From assembly GCA_964575455.1 (NCBI GenBank), contig CAZNRX010000009.1, positions 20,784 to 84,783 of the forward strand: 64,000 bases of DNA, in the 5' to 3' direction. The translations under genes were made by a program, and so were the position numbers. The notes beneath the pieces were generated by a model that ran no database searches, had not been told where the DNA came from, and saw only the letters and a list, made by a program, of their open reading frames with translations. The stretch is from SKLM01 sp964575455 (GTDB taxonomy: Bacteria; Chloroflexota; Anaerolineae; B4-G1). Every line of letters begins with the position of its first letter. Positions within the stretch are counted from its first letter, which is position 1. Positions 31,054 to 39,518 of this stretch are shown one piece after another.

Positions 31054-32841
31054 CTACGGCAGCTCCCAGTGGTACAGCGGGGGCGAACCGAAGGGCGGGT
31101 ACTCGAACGTCACGCCTGTCTTGACTAGCGCATTCTGCTCGTAACCGTGGATGGGAATGATCGCCACTTCCTCCTCACAGAGGATTCTGTCAGCCTCCAT
31201 GTAGTATTCCTCACGGGTGTCCGTGTCGAACTCTCCACCCGCCAGATCCATCAGCTCGTCAAAGCGCTCGCTCTCCCAACCGGTGTACTGGAAGGTCGAG
31301 TCAGGCGCAAAGACGACCTGAAGCTGGTTCTGCGGATCGCCATAGTCCATCACCCAGCCCATACGGTAAGCGTTGAACTCACAGGCTGCCAGCTCATCCT
31401 TGGAGTTGTTGCACGCATCCAGGTAGTCCAGGTAGACCGCCCACTCATTGGTGCGCAGCTCCACGTTGATCCCCAGGTTCTCCTCCCACATGGCGGCCGC
31501 GGCCTCGATGACGTCCTCGTTGTAGTCCGCCCGGTTGAACCAGAAGCTGACGATGGGAAGCTCGTCCACCGACTCATAACCTTCCTCGGCCAAGTACTGG
31601 TCGAGGTAGGCCTGCGCCTGCTCGGGATCAAACGTGTGGCCGCAGGTGCCCCATTCCTGATGGCCCAGGATATTCGGCGGTGTGGTGCACGACAGAGCGG
31701 ACAGCCAGGGTCGCTGCACAACGTTCTCGATGATCGCCTTGCGATCAATCGCCGACGCCAGAGCCTTGCGGAATAGGGGGTTGTCCGTCGGTTCGCGCAG
31801 CGTGTTCAAGCCAACGTAGTACACGCCGGGCCGCGGCAGAATGCGGAGCTCCTCGCTGAGGACCGGATCCTCCAAGATGCGCGGTATGTCCTCGGACGGC
31901 AGGGCGCCGACGTGAAGCTCACCGTTCTCATACAGAGCGAGGATCGTCGAGTCCTCTTGGATGATGGGAATGGTGATCTTCTCAATCGAGACGTTGTCCG
32001 CATTCCAGTAGTCGGGGTTCTTGACCAGCACCAGCTCAGCCTCGTGCTCCCAAGCCTCGAGCAGATACGGACCGGTGCTGACGTAGTTGCCCGCCTCGGT
32101 CCACTCATCGCCATACTCCTCGATGAGGTCTAGGCGCACCGGGTGGAAGGTCGAGAAGGGCAGCACCGTCTCGAAGTACGACGTCGGCCGCGCGAGGGTG
32201 ATTGCCAGGGTGTAGTCGTCTACGACCTCCACACCCACCGCCTCCGGGTCGTCCATCTCCCCCGTGTTGAACGCCTCTGCGCCCTCGATATCGTACATCA
32301 GCCATGCGTACTCGGCGGCCGTCTCGGGATCGAGCAAGCGCATAATCCCGTCATAGTAGTGCTGGGCGGTCAGGGGTACCCCGTCCGACCACATGCCGTC
32401 CTCTCGCAGGTTGATCGTGTATACCAGCCCGTCCTCCGAGATATCGTAGTCGGTGGCCCCGCGGGGCTCGATGGAGCCGTCGCCTCGGTACTCGAACAGT
32501 CCATCGATGCACTGGTGGATGATCAGATGCGACGTGGTGTCTGTCGCCAGCTGCATATCCAGCGTTGGCGGCTCAGTCGTGATAGGATACCACAGGCCGT
32601 CCAACTGCGTCGGCTCTGGGGCGGGCGCCTCCGGCTCCGGTGTAGCGGTGACGACGACCTCCTCGACGACCGTCTCGCCCTCCTTCTCCACGATCTGGGT
32701 GACCACGACCTCCTCCTTCTCGGTCACCACCCGGGTCACCTCTTTCTCGACCACTTCCGGCGTTGGCTGCGCGCAAGCTGCCAGAAGCACACTGCCAATC
32801 ACCACGATCGCGAATGCAATAGACCACTTCTTGTTAAGCAT
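31054..32841 (-). CDS. Family-5 peptide-binding lipoprotein
   Basis: A 595-residue extracytoplasmic solute-binding protein (SBP_bac_5). Signal peptide and lipobox LLAAC (Cys23), a long Val/Glu/Thr spacer (about 27-70), then the two-lobed binding body with MWSDGVPLTAQHYYDGIMRL (about 154-173) and ALASAIDRKAIIENVVQRPW (about 362-381). AGGAGGAG lies four bases upstream of the ATG. A 30-codon leader ORF overlaps its start codon. It delivers substrate to the DppB/DppC pair downstream. Confidence 0.95.
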   Translation of the reverse strand: MLNKKWSIAFAIVVIGSVLLAACAQPTPEVVEKEVTRVVTEKEEVVVTQIVEKEGETVVEEVVVTATPEPEAPAPEPTQLDGLWYPITTEPPTLDMQLATDTTSHLIIHQCIDGLFEYRGDGSIEPRGATDYDISEDGLVYTINLREDGMWSDGVPLTAQHYYDGIMRLLDPETAAEYAWLMYDIEGAEAFNTGEMDDPEAVGVEVVDDYTLAITLARPTSYFETVLPFSTFHPVRLDLIEEYGDEWTEAGNYVSTGPYLLEAWEHEAELVLVKNPDYWNADNVSIEKITIPIIQEDSTILALYENGELHVGALPSEDIPRILEDPVLSEELRILPRPGVYYVGLNTLREPTDNPLFRKALASAIDRKAIIENVVQRPWLSALSCTTPPNILGHQEWGTCGHTFDPEQAQAYLDQYLAEEGYESVDELPIVSFWFNRADYNEDVIEAAAAMWEENLGINVELRTNEWAVYLDYLDACNNSKDELAACEFNAYRMGWVMDYGDPQNQLQVVFAPDSTFQYTGWESERFDELMDLAGGEFDTDTREEYYMEADRILCEEEVAIIPIHGYEQNALVKTGVTFEYPPFGSPPLYHWELP

Positions 32842-32926
32842 TTCTCCTCCTAAGTGAGTTTCTCCATTCTGCGTAATCTTCGATTCTCGAACGTCTACAA
32901 GCTGCTCCTACGCTTCGCCGGTTCAT
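32834..32926 (-). CDS. 30-codon leader ORF overlapping binding-protein start
   Basis: ATG at 32926 is preceded by a perfect Shine-Dalgarno core AAAGGAGGTG. The frame encodes an Arg-rich 30-residue peptide (MNRRSVGAACRRSRIED...) and its TAA overlaps the ATG of the binding-protein gene by eight bases (ATGCTTAA). This layout favours translational coupling: ribosomes ending here reinitiate on the binding protein. No protein family is recognised, and the peptide itself may have no function. Confidence 0.5.
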   Translation of the reverse strand: MNRRSVGAACRRSRIEDYAEWRNSLRRRNA

Positions 32927-32996
32927 CACCTCCTTTACATAGCTCCCGGCATCGACCTAACGAGTGAAAACAGAGGCGAATACCTGGTCGATCTCG

Positions 32997-34004
32997 CTAG
33001 CCGATCTCGGCCTTTCCCTCTTGCTCGACGACGTGACAGGCGCAGTAGTGGCCTGGCTCGACCTCGAAGAACGTGGGATCCTCCTCGAAGCAGATATCCC
33101 GCGCAACCGGACAGCGCGTGTTGAAGTTGCACCCTTTTGGCGGGGTCGACGGACTCGGTATATCCCCCTCCAGGATGATGCGCCGTCGATCCTCCTCCAC
33201 CACCGGGTCCGGCACCGGCACCGCCGACATCAAAGCCTGCGTGTAAGGATTGAGGGGGTTCATATACAGCTCGTCGCGATCCGTCAGCTCCATGATCTTG
33301 CCCAGGTACATCACCGCCACGCGGTCGCTGATGTGCCGCACCATGCTCAGGTCGTGGGCGATGAACAGGTACGTCAGCCCCATCTGCTCCTGCAACTCCT
33401 CCAGCAGGTTCACCACCTGCGCCTGGATGGAGACGTCCAACGATGAGATCGGCTCATCACAGACGATCAGATCCGGATTCAGCGCCAGGGCGCGCGCGAC
33501 GCCGATACGCTGTCGCTGCCCACCGGAGAACTCATGGGGATATCGATTCACGAAATAGGGATTGAGCCCCACCAGCCGGAGCAGCTCCTGCACCCGCTCT
33601 CGTTTCTCCCTGCCCCGGGCGATGCGGTGCACCTCCAGAGGCTCCCCCACGATCCCTCCCACCGTCATGCGCGGGTTAAGGGAAGCGTACGGATCCTGAA
33701 AGATGATCTGCATGCGCTGCCGGGTGTTGCGCAGCTCCCCGCTGGACAACTTGGCCAGATCCCTGTCCTCGAAGATGATCTCGCCGTCCGTCGGCTCGTA
33801 CAGCCGCAGCATGGTGCGACCGACCGTCGTCTTCCCGCTGCCGCTCTCCCCCACCAGCCCCAGCGTCTCCCCCCGGTGGATGTTGAAGCTGACCCCATCC
33901 ACGGCCTTCACGTCTCCTACGTGGCGCTGAAACACGCCTCGCGTGATGGGGAAGTACTTCTTGAGATTACGTACTTGAACCAAGATTTCGTTTTGCTCAG
34001 CCAT
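32997..34004 (-). CDS. Peptide ABC transporter ATPase, OppF/DppF type
   Basis: A 335-residue cytoplasmic ATPase. Walker A GESGSGKT, signature FSGGQRQR, Walker B LIVCDEP, and the C-terminal oligopeptide-type extension with cysteine pattern CNFNTRCPVARDICFEE, which in this family can hold an iron-sulfur cluster. I chose the ATG at 34004 because it overlaps the OppD-type stop by one base (TGATG). It forms the ATPase heterodimer with the preceding gene. Confidence 0.95.
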   Translation of the reverse strand: MAEQNEILVQVRNLKKYFPITRGVFQRHVGDVKAVDGVSFNIHRGETLGLVGESGSGKTTVGRTMLRLYEPTDGEIIFEDRDLAKLSSGELRNTRQRMQIIFQDPYASLNPRMTVGGIVGEPLEVHRIARGREKRERVQELLRLVGLNPYFVNRYPHEFSGGQRQRIGVARALALNPDLIVCDEPISSLDVSIQAQVVNLLEELQEQMGLTYLFIAHDLSMVRHISDRVAVMYLGKIMELTDRDELYMNPLNPYTQALMSAVPVPDPVVEEDRRRIILEGDIPSPSTPPKGCNFNTRCPVARDICFEEDPTFFEVEPGHYCACHVVEQEGKAEIG

Positions 34005-35023
34005 CACTCCGTTCTCCCAGCGACGAACTCCCACCGCCAGCACGCCACGGTGTGCTCCTCTCGATCGGCCTCCTCCAGCGGCGGCATAGCCTCAACGCAC
34101 TGATCCTCCGCGTAGGCGCATCGCTCAGCGAACGGGCATCCCGGCGGCAGCTCCAGCAGGTCCGGCGGCAGCCCGGGCACCGACACCAGCTCCGTCCCCG
34201 GCGCCTCATCCAAACGCGGCAGCGACCCCAGCAGCCCAATGGTGTACGGATGCCGCGGCTCGCCGTAGATCTGCTTGACCGATCCTCGCTCCACGATGTA
34301 GCCAGCGTACATCACGTTGACCGTCTCCGCCATGCCGGCCACCACGCCCAGGTCGTGTGTGATCCACATCACCGCCATCCCCAGCCGCTCCTGAAGCTGC
34401 TTGACCAGCTCTATGATCTGGGCCTGGATGGTCACGTCCAGCGCCGTGGTGGGCTCGTCCGCTATCAGAAGCTGCGGGTTGCACGAGAGCGCCATGGCGA
34501 TCATCGCTCGCTGGCGCATCCCTCCCGAGAACTGATGGGGATAGTCATCCAGGCGCTGATCGGCATCCGGAATGCCCACCAGGTCCAACAGCTCCGCGGC
34601 CCGATTGCGCGCCGCCCTCTCCCCCATGCCCTGATGCAGCTTGAGCGCCTCCATGATCTGGAAGCCGACCGTATGCACTGGATTCAAAGACGTCATGGGG
34701 TCCTGGAAGACCATCGCGATGTCAGCTCCCCGGACGTGGCGCATCTCCCGATCGCTGATCTTCAGCAGATCACGCCCGCCGAAGATCACCTCCCCCGCCT
34801 CGATCTTGCCCGGTGGGCTGGGAATAAGGCGCATGATCGAGAGGGCGTGCACCGTCTTTCCGCACCCGCTCTCTCCGACGACACCCAGCGTCTCACCTTC
34901 TTCAAGGGTATAGGAGATGCCGTTCACAGCGTGCACTGTGCCATCGTCCGTGTAGAAGCGAGTGACGAGGTTGTTGAGGTCGAGAAGGAGATTCCCATCC
35001 CGACGATCCTGATGATTAGTCAT
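34004..35023 (-). CDS. Peptide ABC transporter ATPase, OppD/DppD type
   Basis: A 339-residue ATPase. Walker A GESGCGKT, signature FSGGMRQR, Walker B LLIADEPTTALD, and C-terminal oligopeptide domain with CPFAERCAYAEDQC. First gene of the D-F-A-B-C importer operon. AAGGGG lies upstream of the ATG and a promoter is visible about 80 bases upstream. Confidence 0.95.
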   Translation of the reverse strand: MTNHQDRRDGNLLLDLNNLVTRFYTDDGTVHAVNGISYTLEEGETLGVVGESGCGKTVHALSIMRLIPSPPGKIEAGEVIFGGRDLLKISDREMRHVRGADIAMVFQDPMTSLNPVHTVGFQIMEALKLHQGMGERAARNRAAELLDLVGIPDADQRLDDYPHQFSGGMRQRAMIAMALSCNPQLLIADEPTTALDVTIQAQIIELVKQLQERLGMAVMWITHDLGVVAGMAETVNVMYAGYIVERGSVKQIYGEPRHPYTIGLLGSLPRLDEAPGTELVSVPGLPPDLLELPPGCPFAERCAYAEDQCVEAMPPLEEADREEHTVACWRWEFVAGRTE

Positions 35024-35099
35024 GTAATACCCCTTGATCCATGATTACGGGCTTCACCACAAAGCATAAGGCAACCGTCCCATTAGCCCTTGTTCCCGT

Positions 35100-35127
35100 A
35101 TTATAGCACAGCCAACCTGCGCAACAA
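35100..35127 (-). promoter_or_regulatory. Promoter for the D-F-A-B-C importer operon
   Basis: TTGTTG (35122-35127) and TATAAT (35100-35105) on the minus strand, 16-base spacer. It overlaps the last codons of the putative anti-sigma gene. Predicted leader about 70 nt. Confidence 0.65.
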
Positions 35128-35445
35128 GATCTCATATTGGTCGGACAGGTAGAAAGGGTCCCCCTGCCACGCACTACCCACCCCGAGACCGTAGTGGGGA
35201 AGCTCAGCCCGGGCACCCACAACTAAGACGGCGACCAGCCAAGGCGCCACAGGCTCGGCGGCTAGCCGAAATCCCCGCCGCCATGCCCCTCCATCCGCGC
35301 TGGCCGGCCGGTTCAGACGTTCATCGATCCGTTCCCAAACCCCTGGCGGTGGCGTGGCGTCGCCCACCCTCTCGCGCAGGACCCAGCGGATCATGGCGTC
35401 CAATAGACCATCCGACCTTCTCCGCGACACGTCAGGTGAAGTCAT
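35101..35445 (-). CDS. Putative anti-sigma partner of the ECF sigma factor
   Basis: A 114-residue protein of no clear family. N-terminal about 45 residues are helical and charged; one weak hydrophobic segment (VAPWLVAVLVV, about 66-76) may be membrane-associated. It lacks the His-Cys zinc motif of ZAS-type anti-sigma factors. It starts inside the sigma gene (14-base overlap), the usual place for an anti-sigma. The role is inferred from position only. Confidence 0.5.
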   Translation of the reverse strand: MTSPDVSRRRSDGLLDAMIRWVLRERVGDATPPPGVWERIDERLNRPASADGGAWRRGFRLAAEPVAPWLVAVLVVGARAELPHYGLGVGSAWQGDPFYLSDQYEILLRRLAVL

Positions 35446-36046
35446 ACACCACCTCGGACAGTAATCCCTCTTCCTGCTCCGCGATGGCCTGTCTCAGCTT
35501 CTCACGGGCGTAGTAAAGCCGTGACTTAACCGTCCCCTCCGGAACGCCCAAAGCATAAGCGACATCGCTCACGCTCAGGCCCTCCAGATAGTACAGAATG
35601 ACCACAACGCGATGCGAATCCGGGAGACCATCGATCGCTCGCCCGAGCAACTCGCGCTGCTCGCGGGCCTCGGCGACCCTTTCGGGATTGCGCTTAGAGG
35701 GTGCCCGCAGACGCTCAAGCGCATCCTGAAAGAAGCCGACCCAGCGTTTTGCCCTGTTCACCCAGCTGTAGGACAGGTTCACCGTGATGCGGTAGAGCCA
35801 CGGCTCGAAGGGCTGCGTCTGATCGAAGCTATCGGCATAGCGGTTGACGCGCAGAAAGACCTCCTGCAGGATGTCCTCGGCCATGCGCTCGTCGTGCGTG
35901 ATCGCGGTCGCCGTTCGATAGACCTGGGACCCATATCGCTGGTAGAGCTTGCCCAGAGCATCGATGTCGCCGTCGCTAACCCGAGCAACGAGCAGGCTGT
36001 CCTCCTCTTGGACAGACAACCTCGCCTCTTCAGATTCCATCATCAT
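35432..36046 (-). CDS. ECF RNA polymerase sigma factor
   Basis: A 204-residue sigma-70 family factor with region 2 (about 12-90: LYQRYGSQVYRTATAI ... AEDILQEVFLRV ... PWLYRITVNLSYSW) and region 4 (about 130-190: DGLPDSHRVVVILYYLEGLSV, then VPEGTVKSRLYYAREKLRQ). Linker is longer than average. It directs polymerase to a small regulon, probably including itself. The first three codons are ATG; which is used is unclear. It is followed by an overlapping putative anti-sigma gene. Confidence 0.94.
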   Translation of the reverse strand: MMMESEEARLSVQEEDSLLVARVSDGDIDALGKLYQRYGSQVYRTATAITHDERMAEDILQEVFLRVNRYADSFDQTQPFEPWLYRITVNLSYSWVNRAKRWVGFFQDALERLRAPSKRNPERVAEAREQRELLGRAIDGLPDSHRVVVILYYLEGLSVSDVAYALGVPEGTVKSRLYYAREKLRQAIAEQEEGLLSEVVYDFT

Positions 36047-36206
36047 GTATGTACCCTCGGACCCCTACCGTGGTTCACCCGATTGGCACGACCCGTGCCA
36101 TTGCCCCGCTGTGCACGCTTCTAGACGCCACCGGTGCAAGCTTGTCCATTACGGAACGGGATGACCTCGTCAGCCTTGCCCTGTAGCCCACTCTCAACCA
36201 AGAGCC

Positions 36207-36235
36207 ATTGTAGCACCGACTTGGGAACCATGCAA
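36207..36235 (-). promoter_or_regulatory. Promoter for ECF sigma gene
   Basis: TTGCAT (36230-36235) and TACAAT (36207-36212) on the minus strand, 17-base spacer: a housekeeping-type promoter. A TGGCACG/CGTGCCA palindrome (36084-36100) lies in the leader, a possible operator. Confidence 0.6.
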
Positions 36236-36311
36236 GATCAGGGCGCGCCTGGGGCAGGGACGTGGGAGTCCCCACCCTGAGGGGAAGAGGCCTTCTCTCC
36301 GATAGCTCATA

Positions 36312-36391
36312 GCGGGTCTGTGACCCGCGTCGACGGCGAGGAGGAGGAGGACCGCGGGCCTGGCGACGTTTCAGCCGGGGTCATAGACCCC
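36312..36391. repeat. Two GGGTC-type palindromes in a 419-bp gene-free gap
   Basis: GCGGGTC/GACCCGC (36312-36328, loop TGT) and GGGGTC/GACCCC (36377-36391, loop ATA) lie 50 bp apart between the second importer operon and the ECF sigma gene. They look like dispersed REP-type palindromes. Apart from these and the sigma promoter, the gap 36047-36465 shows no gene. Confidence 0.5.
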
Positions 36392-36465
36392 TTCAGAGCT
36401 GATGGATGAACCGGGATGGAGCCAGGAAGCCTTTTTTCTCAACCTCATGTAGGATAGGACCCATC

Positions 36466-37206
36466 TCAGACTCCGTTCAAGAGATACCCTACAATGACGC
36501 CAATCCCCAACAGCGTGACCACGAAAATGATGAGCCCCGGCAGCCACCACCCCAGCCACCCCATAATGGTTCCCACCACAACGCTTGCGGCCAGCGCAAC
36601 CATCGCGCGGGCCACTCGCTGCCGCCGCCGATCCAGGGGCTGGCTGGCCCTGAACCACAGTCCGTACCCAGCACCCATACCGAGCAGACTGGCGGCAAAT
36701 ATAAGACCGAAGACCTGGCGACCGTTCAGAAGCGGCGCGTCCACCACCAAGATGCCACACGTCCCCTGGCGACCGGGCAGCGGATATCTGCCCCGCAAAA
36801 TGATCTTGACAAGTATGAAGCGACCGAAGGCCGCATCATCTGCTGTCACGGACCATTGGAGCCGCTGCTTCTCGCCTGGGGCGAGGGGAACGCTCCTGTT
36901 GATCTCCCGCATCAACGTGACGTAGCCATCGGTGATGTGGGCCCGCACGTACCGCTCCGTAGAGCGGTCGAGGGGGTTGGTCAGCGAAGCGGTCACCGTA
37001 CCCGTCTCCGATGTCGTGATCATGACAGGACATCGCAAACTCCGCAGCGGAGCGTCCTGACTCAGACCCGGGTTGAACAGCACAGCCTCGAAATCGGCCC
37101 AGATCGTCGCTCCGAACAGGCCCATGCCCAGAAGAAGGGCGACCGAAAATAGAAGCACGCCCAGCGGTCGAGCCGGGCTTTCGAGGAGCTTCGCGAGCCT
37201 ACCCAT
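36466..37206 (-). CDS. Membrane protein of unknown family
   Basis: A 246-residue protein: one N-terminal helix (about 13-35), an outside beta-rich domain of about 110 residues (about 40-150), then three or four C-terminal helices (about 160-246). I do not recognise a family. The outer part could be an immunoglobulin-like or ligand-contact domain. It is the last gene of the second importer operon and starts six bases after the 66-residue membrane protein, with which it probably forms a pair. Confidence 0.7.
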   Translation of the reverse strand: MGRLAKLLESPARPLGVLLFSVALLLGMGLFGATIWADFEAVLFNPGLSQDAPLRSLRCPVMITTSETGTVTASLTNPLDRSTERYVRAHITDGYVTLMREINRSVPLAPGEKQRLQWSVTADDAAFGRFILVKIILRGRYPLPGRQGTCGILVVDAPLLNGRQVFGLIFAASLLGMGAGYGLWFRASQPLDRRRQRVARAMVALAASVVVGTIMGWLGWWLPGLIIFVVTLLGIGVIVGYLLNGV

Positions 37207-37212
37207 CGTGAC

Positions 37213-37413
37213 TCACTTCTTGCGAGCAGCGGTGTACATGGCCGTGCCGATGAGGCCGAGAAACAGACCGCTAACCGACGCGGCGTGAGAGAGGAAGCTA
37301 AAGGCTAAGCTCGCCTCCACAATCCCTATCACCATCAACAGCGGGCCCACGAAGCCAAACAGAACCAGAAAGAAACCAATGAGAATCAGCCGCAAAGGCG
37401 TTACGCGTCCCAT
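37213..37413 (-). CDS. Small two-helix membrane protein
   Basis: A 66-residue protein of two hydrophobic helices (about 6-33 and 37-60) and a basic end (AARKK). Start is ATG 37413, with GGAGGT five bases upstream; a longer frame exists but lacks a ribosome site. Unknown family. It follows the OppF-type ATPase by 78 bases and precedes the 246-residue membrane protein. Confidence 0.65.
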   Translation of the reverse strand: MGRVTPLRLILIGFFLVLFGFVGPLLMVIGIVEASLAFSFLSHAASVSGLFLGLIGTAMYTAARKK

Positions 37414-37491
37414 CGAGACCTCCAAACCAAATCCTTCCAAGGATGAGTGCGTGACGAAAGGGTTCAGCCCGTCCGGCAGTGTTCGCCGTCG

Positions 37492-38538
37492 CTATCGGCG
37501 AAGCCAACACGCCGCGAAGTGCTCCGGTTCCGGCTCGAAATCCGGCGGCTCCTCCACCTCACACAAACCCTCGATCATATGCGGGCACCGAGGATGGAAG
37601 CGGCATCCCGACGGGGGATTGACCAGGCTGGGCGGCTCTCCGGGTGGAACCGCCTTCTGGGTGAGGGCGTTCCGATAATCAGGATCCGGGGTCGCCGCCA
37701 GCAGCGCCTCCGTGTACGGGTGAAGAGGGTTGGCGAGAAGCTCCTCCACCCTCGCTCTTTCGACCAGCTTGCCGGCGTACATCACGAAGATGCACTCCGA
37801 GAAGTATCGCACCGTTGAGAGATCGTGGGTGATGTAGATGACGGCAAGATCATGGGAGGTCTGCAGACCCTGCAGCAGCCGCAGGATCTCCACTCTCACG
37901 GAGGCATCCAGCATGGAGACCGGCTCGTCGGCCACGATCAGCCGTGGCTCCAGGATCATGGCCCGGGCGATGACCACGCGCTGCTGCTGACCACCGCTCA
38001 GCATGTGTGGGAACTTATCGAAGTAGTCCTCGACGGGTGTCAGCTTGACCTCGGCCATGACGTCGCGAGCTCGCTGCTCCCGTTCGTGCCTGTCCCTCAC
38101 CCCGTGGATCTTCATGGGCTCCTCAAGGATGCCCTGCACATCCATGAAGGGAGGCAGCGCGCCGTAGGGGTCCTGCTGCACGTATCCCACGTCCCCGCGG
38201 TAGGATCGCATCTGCCGCGATCCAAAGGCATCGACCTCGCTGCCCCCAAAACCCACCTCGCCCTCTGTCGGCTCGTAGAGTCCCAGGATCGTCTTCATCA
38301 AGGTGGTCTTCCCACACCCACTCTCACCGACGATGCCAATCGCCTCTCGCTGGTGAAGATCGAAGTTCACGCCATCCACGGCCCGGACGTAACCAGCGTG
38401 GAGGAAGCCCCACCGTTTCAACTCGAACCAGACGCGCAGATCCTTGACCGAAAGCAGCGCTCCATCGCGCCTTTCACGCCCATCTCCACTCAACGGCACC
38501 TCGTCCTTCACTCTTTCTCCCTTCACGTCAACAGACAT
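37492..38538 (-). CDS. Peptide ABC transporter ATPase, OppF type (second importer)
   Basis: A 348-residue ATPase. Walker A GESGCGKT, signature LSGGQQQR, Walker B LIVADEPVSMLD, and the C-terminal oligopeptide domain with CRFHPRCPHMIEGLCEVE. AGGAG six bases upstream of ATG. It starts 15 bases after the OppD-type gene. Confidence 0.94.
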   Translation of the reverse strand: MSVDVKGERVKDEVPLSGDGRERRDGALLSVKDLRVWFELKRWGFLHAGYVRAVDGVNFDLHQREAIGIVGESGCGKTTLMKTILGLYEPTEGEVGFGGSEVDAFGSRQMRSYRGDVGYVQQDPYGALPPFMDVQGILEEPMKIHGVRDRHEREQRARDVMAEVKLTPVEDYFDKFPHMLSGGQQQRVVIARAMILEPRLIVADEPVSMLDASVRVEILRLLQGLQTSHDLAVIYITHDLSTVRYFSECIFVMYAGKLVERARVEELLANPLHPYTEALLAATPDPDYRNALTQKAVPPGEPPSLVNPPSGCRFHPRCPHMIEGLCEVEEPPDFEPEPEHFAACWLRR

Positions 38539-38553
38539 GCCAGACTCCTAGCC

Positions 38554-39513
38554 TCACGCGTACAACCAGCACTTGACCTCGTGTCCCTGTTCCTCTACCA
38601 TGGGCGGCTCCTCCACACACTTGTCAAACCGCGAGGGACAACGATCAGCAAACCGACAGCCCGACGGAGGGCCGAGCAGGCTCGGGGGGTGACCCGTGAT
38701 GAACGTCGGCTCCTGATCCACCTTCAGCCTTGGCACGCTTGCCATAAGCATCTTCGAGTAGGGATGGAGTGAATCGCTGAAGAAGCGGCGCGCGTCGCTC
38801 ACCTCCACGATCTGACCAGCATACATCACCGCCACCCGGTCCGCCAGCTCGCTGGACGTGGAGATATCGTGCGTGATGAGGATGAAGCTGACCTCCAACT
38901 CCTTCTTGATGCGCTTGAGCACGTTGAAGATGTTGGCTTGGGTCAGCACGTCCAGGGCCGACGTCGGCTCGTCGAGGAAGACCAGGTTTGGCATGGTAAC
39001 CAAGGCCATGGCCAGGGCAGCGCGCTGCCGCATGCCGCCGCTCAGCTCGAAGGCGTACCGGTTCAGGAAATCCGTCGGGACGCCCACGTGCTGGAACATC
39101 CGACGAGCCTGCGATAGAGCCTCCTCCTTGTCCGCCAAATAGTGAGCCGTCATGGGCTCGGCCACCTGATCCCCTACCCTGAGAACGGGGTTCAGGGCAT
39201 TCATAGCCGCCTGGGGCACCATCGACATCTTGACCCACCGGACGTTGCGGCGGAACTCCTCATCGCCCATCCGCATGAGCTCCGTGCCGTTCAGATAGAC
39301 TTTGCCGGAGTAGGTGTCCACATTGCGGGGCAGGAGCCGCAGGACAGCCCTGGCCAGCGAGGTCTTCCCACAGCCGGACTCGCCGAGCACCACCACCGCC
39401 TCATTGTAGCCGAGCCTGAAGTCCACGCCATCGACGGCCTGCACGACCCCCTGCTGGGTGCGGAAGTAGAGACGCAGGTCCTCGACGCGCAGCAGTGTGT
39501 TATTCTCTGACAT
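38554..39513 (-). CDS. Peptide ABC transporter ATPase, OppD type (second importer)
   Basis: A 319-residue ATPase. Walker A GESGCGKT, signature LSGGMRQR, Walker B LVFLDEPTSALD, C-terminal CRFADRCPSRFDKCVEE. It starts five bases after the DppC-type gene, giving the order A-B-C-D-F, different from the D-F-A-B-C order of the first importer. Confidence 0.94.
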   Translation of the reverse strand: MSENNTLLRVEDLRLYFRTQQGVVQAVDGVDFRLGYNEAVVVLGESGCGKTSLARAVLRLLPRNVDTYSGKVYLNGTELMRMGDEEFRRNVRWVKMSMVPQAAMNALNPVLRVGDQVAEPMTAHYLADKEEALSQARRMFQHVGVPTDFLNRYAFELSGGMRQRAALAMALVTMPNLVFLDEPTSALDVLTQANIFNVLKRIKKELEVSFILITHDISTSSELADRVAVMYAGQIVEVSDARRFFSDSLHPYSKMLMASVPRLKVDQEPTFITGHPPSLLGPPSGCRFADRCPSRFDKCVEEPPMVEEQGHEVKCWLYA

Positions 39514-39518
39514 CGGTG

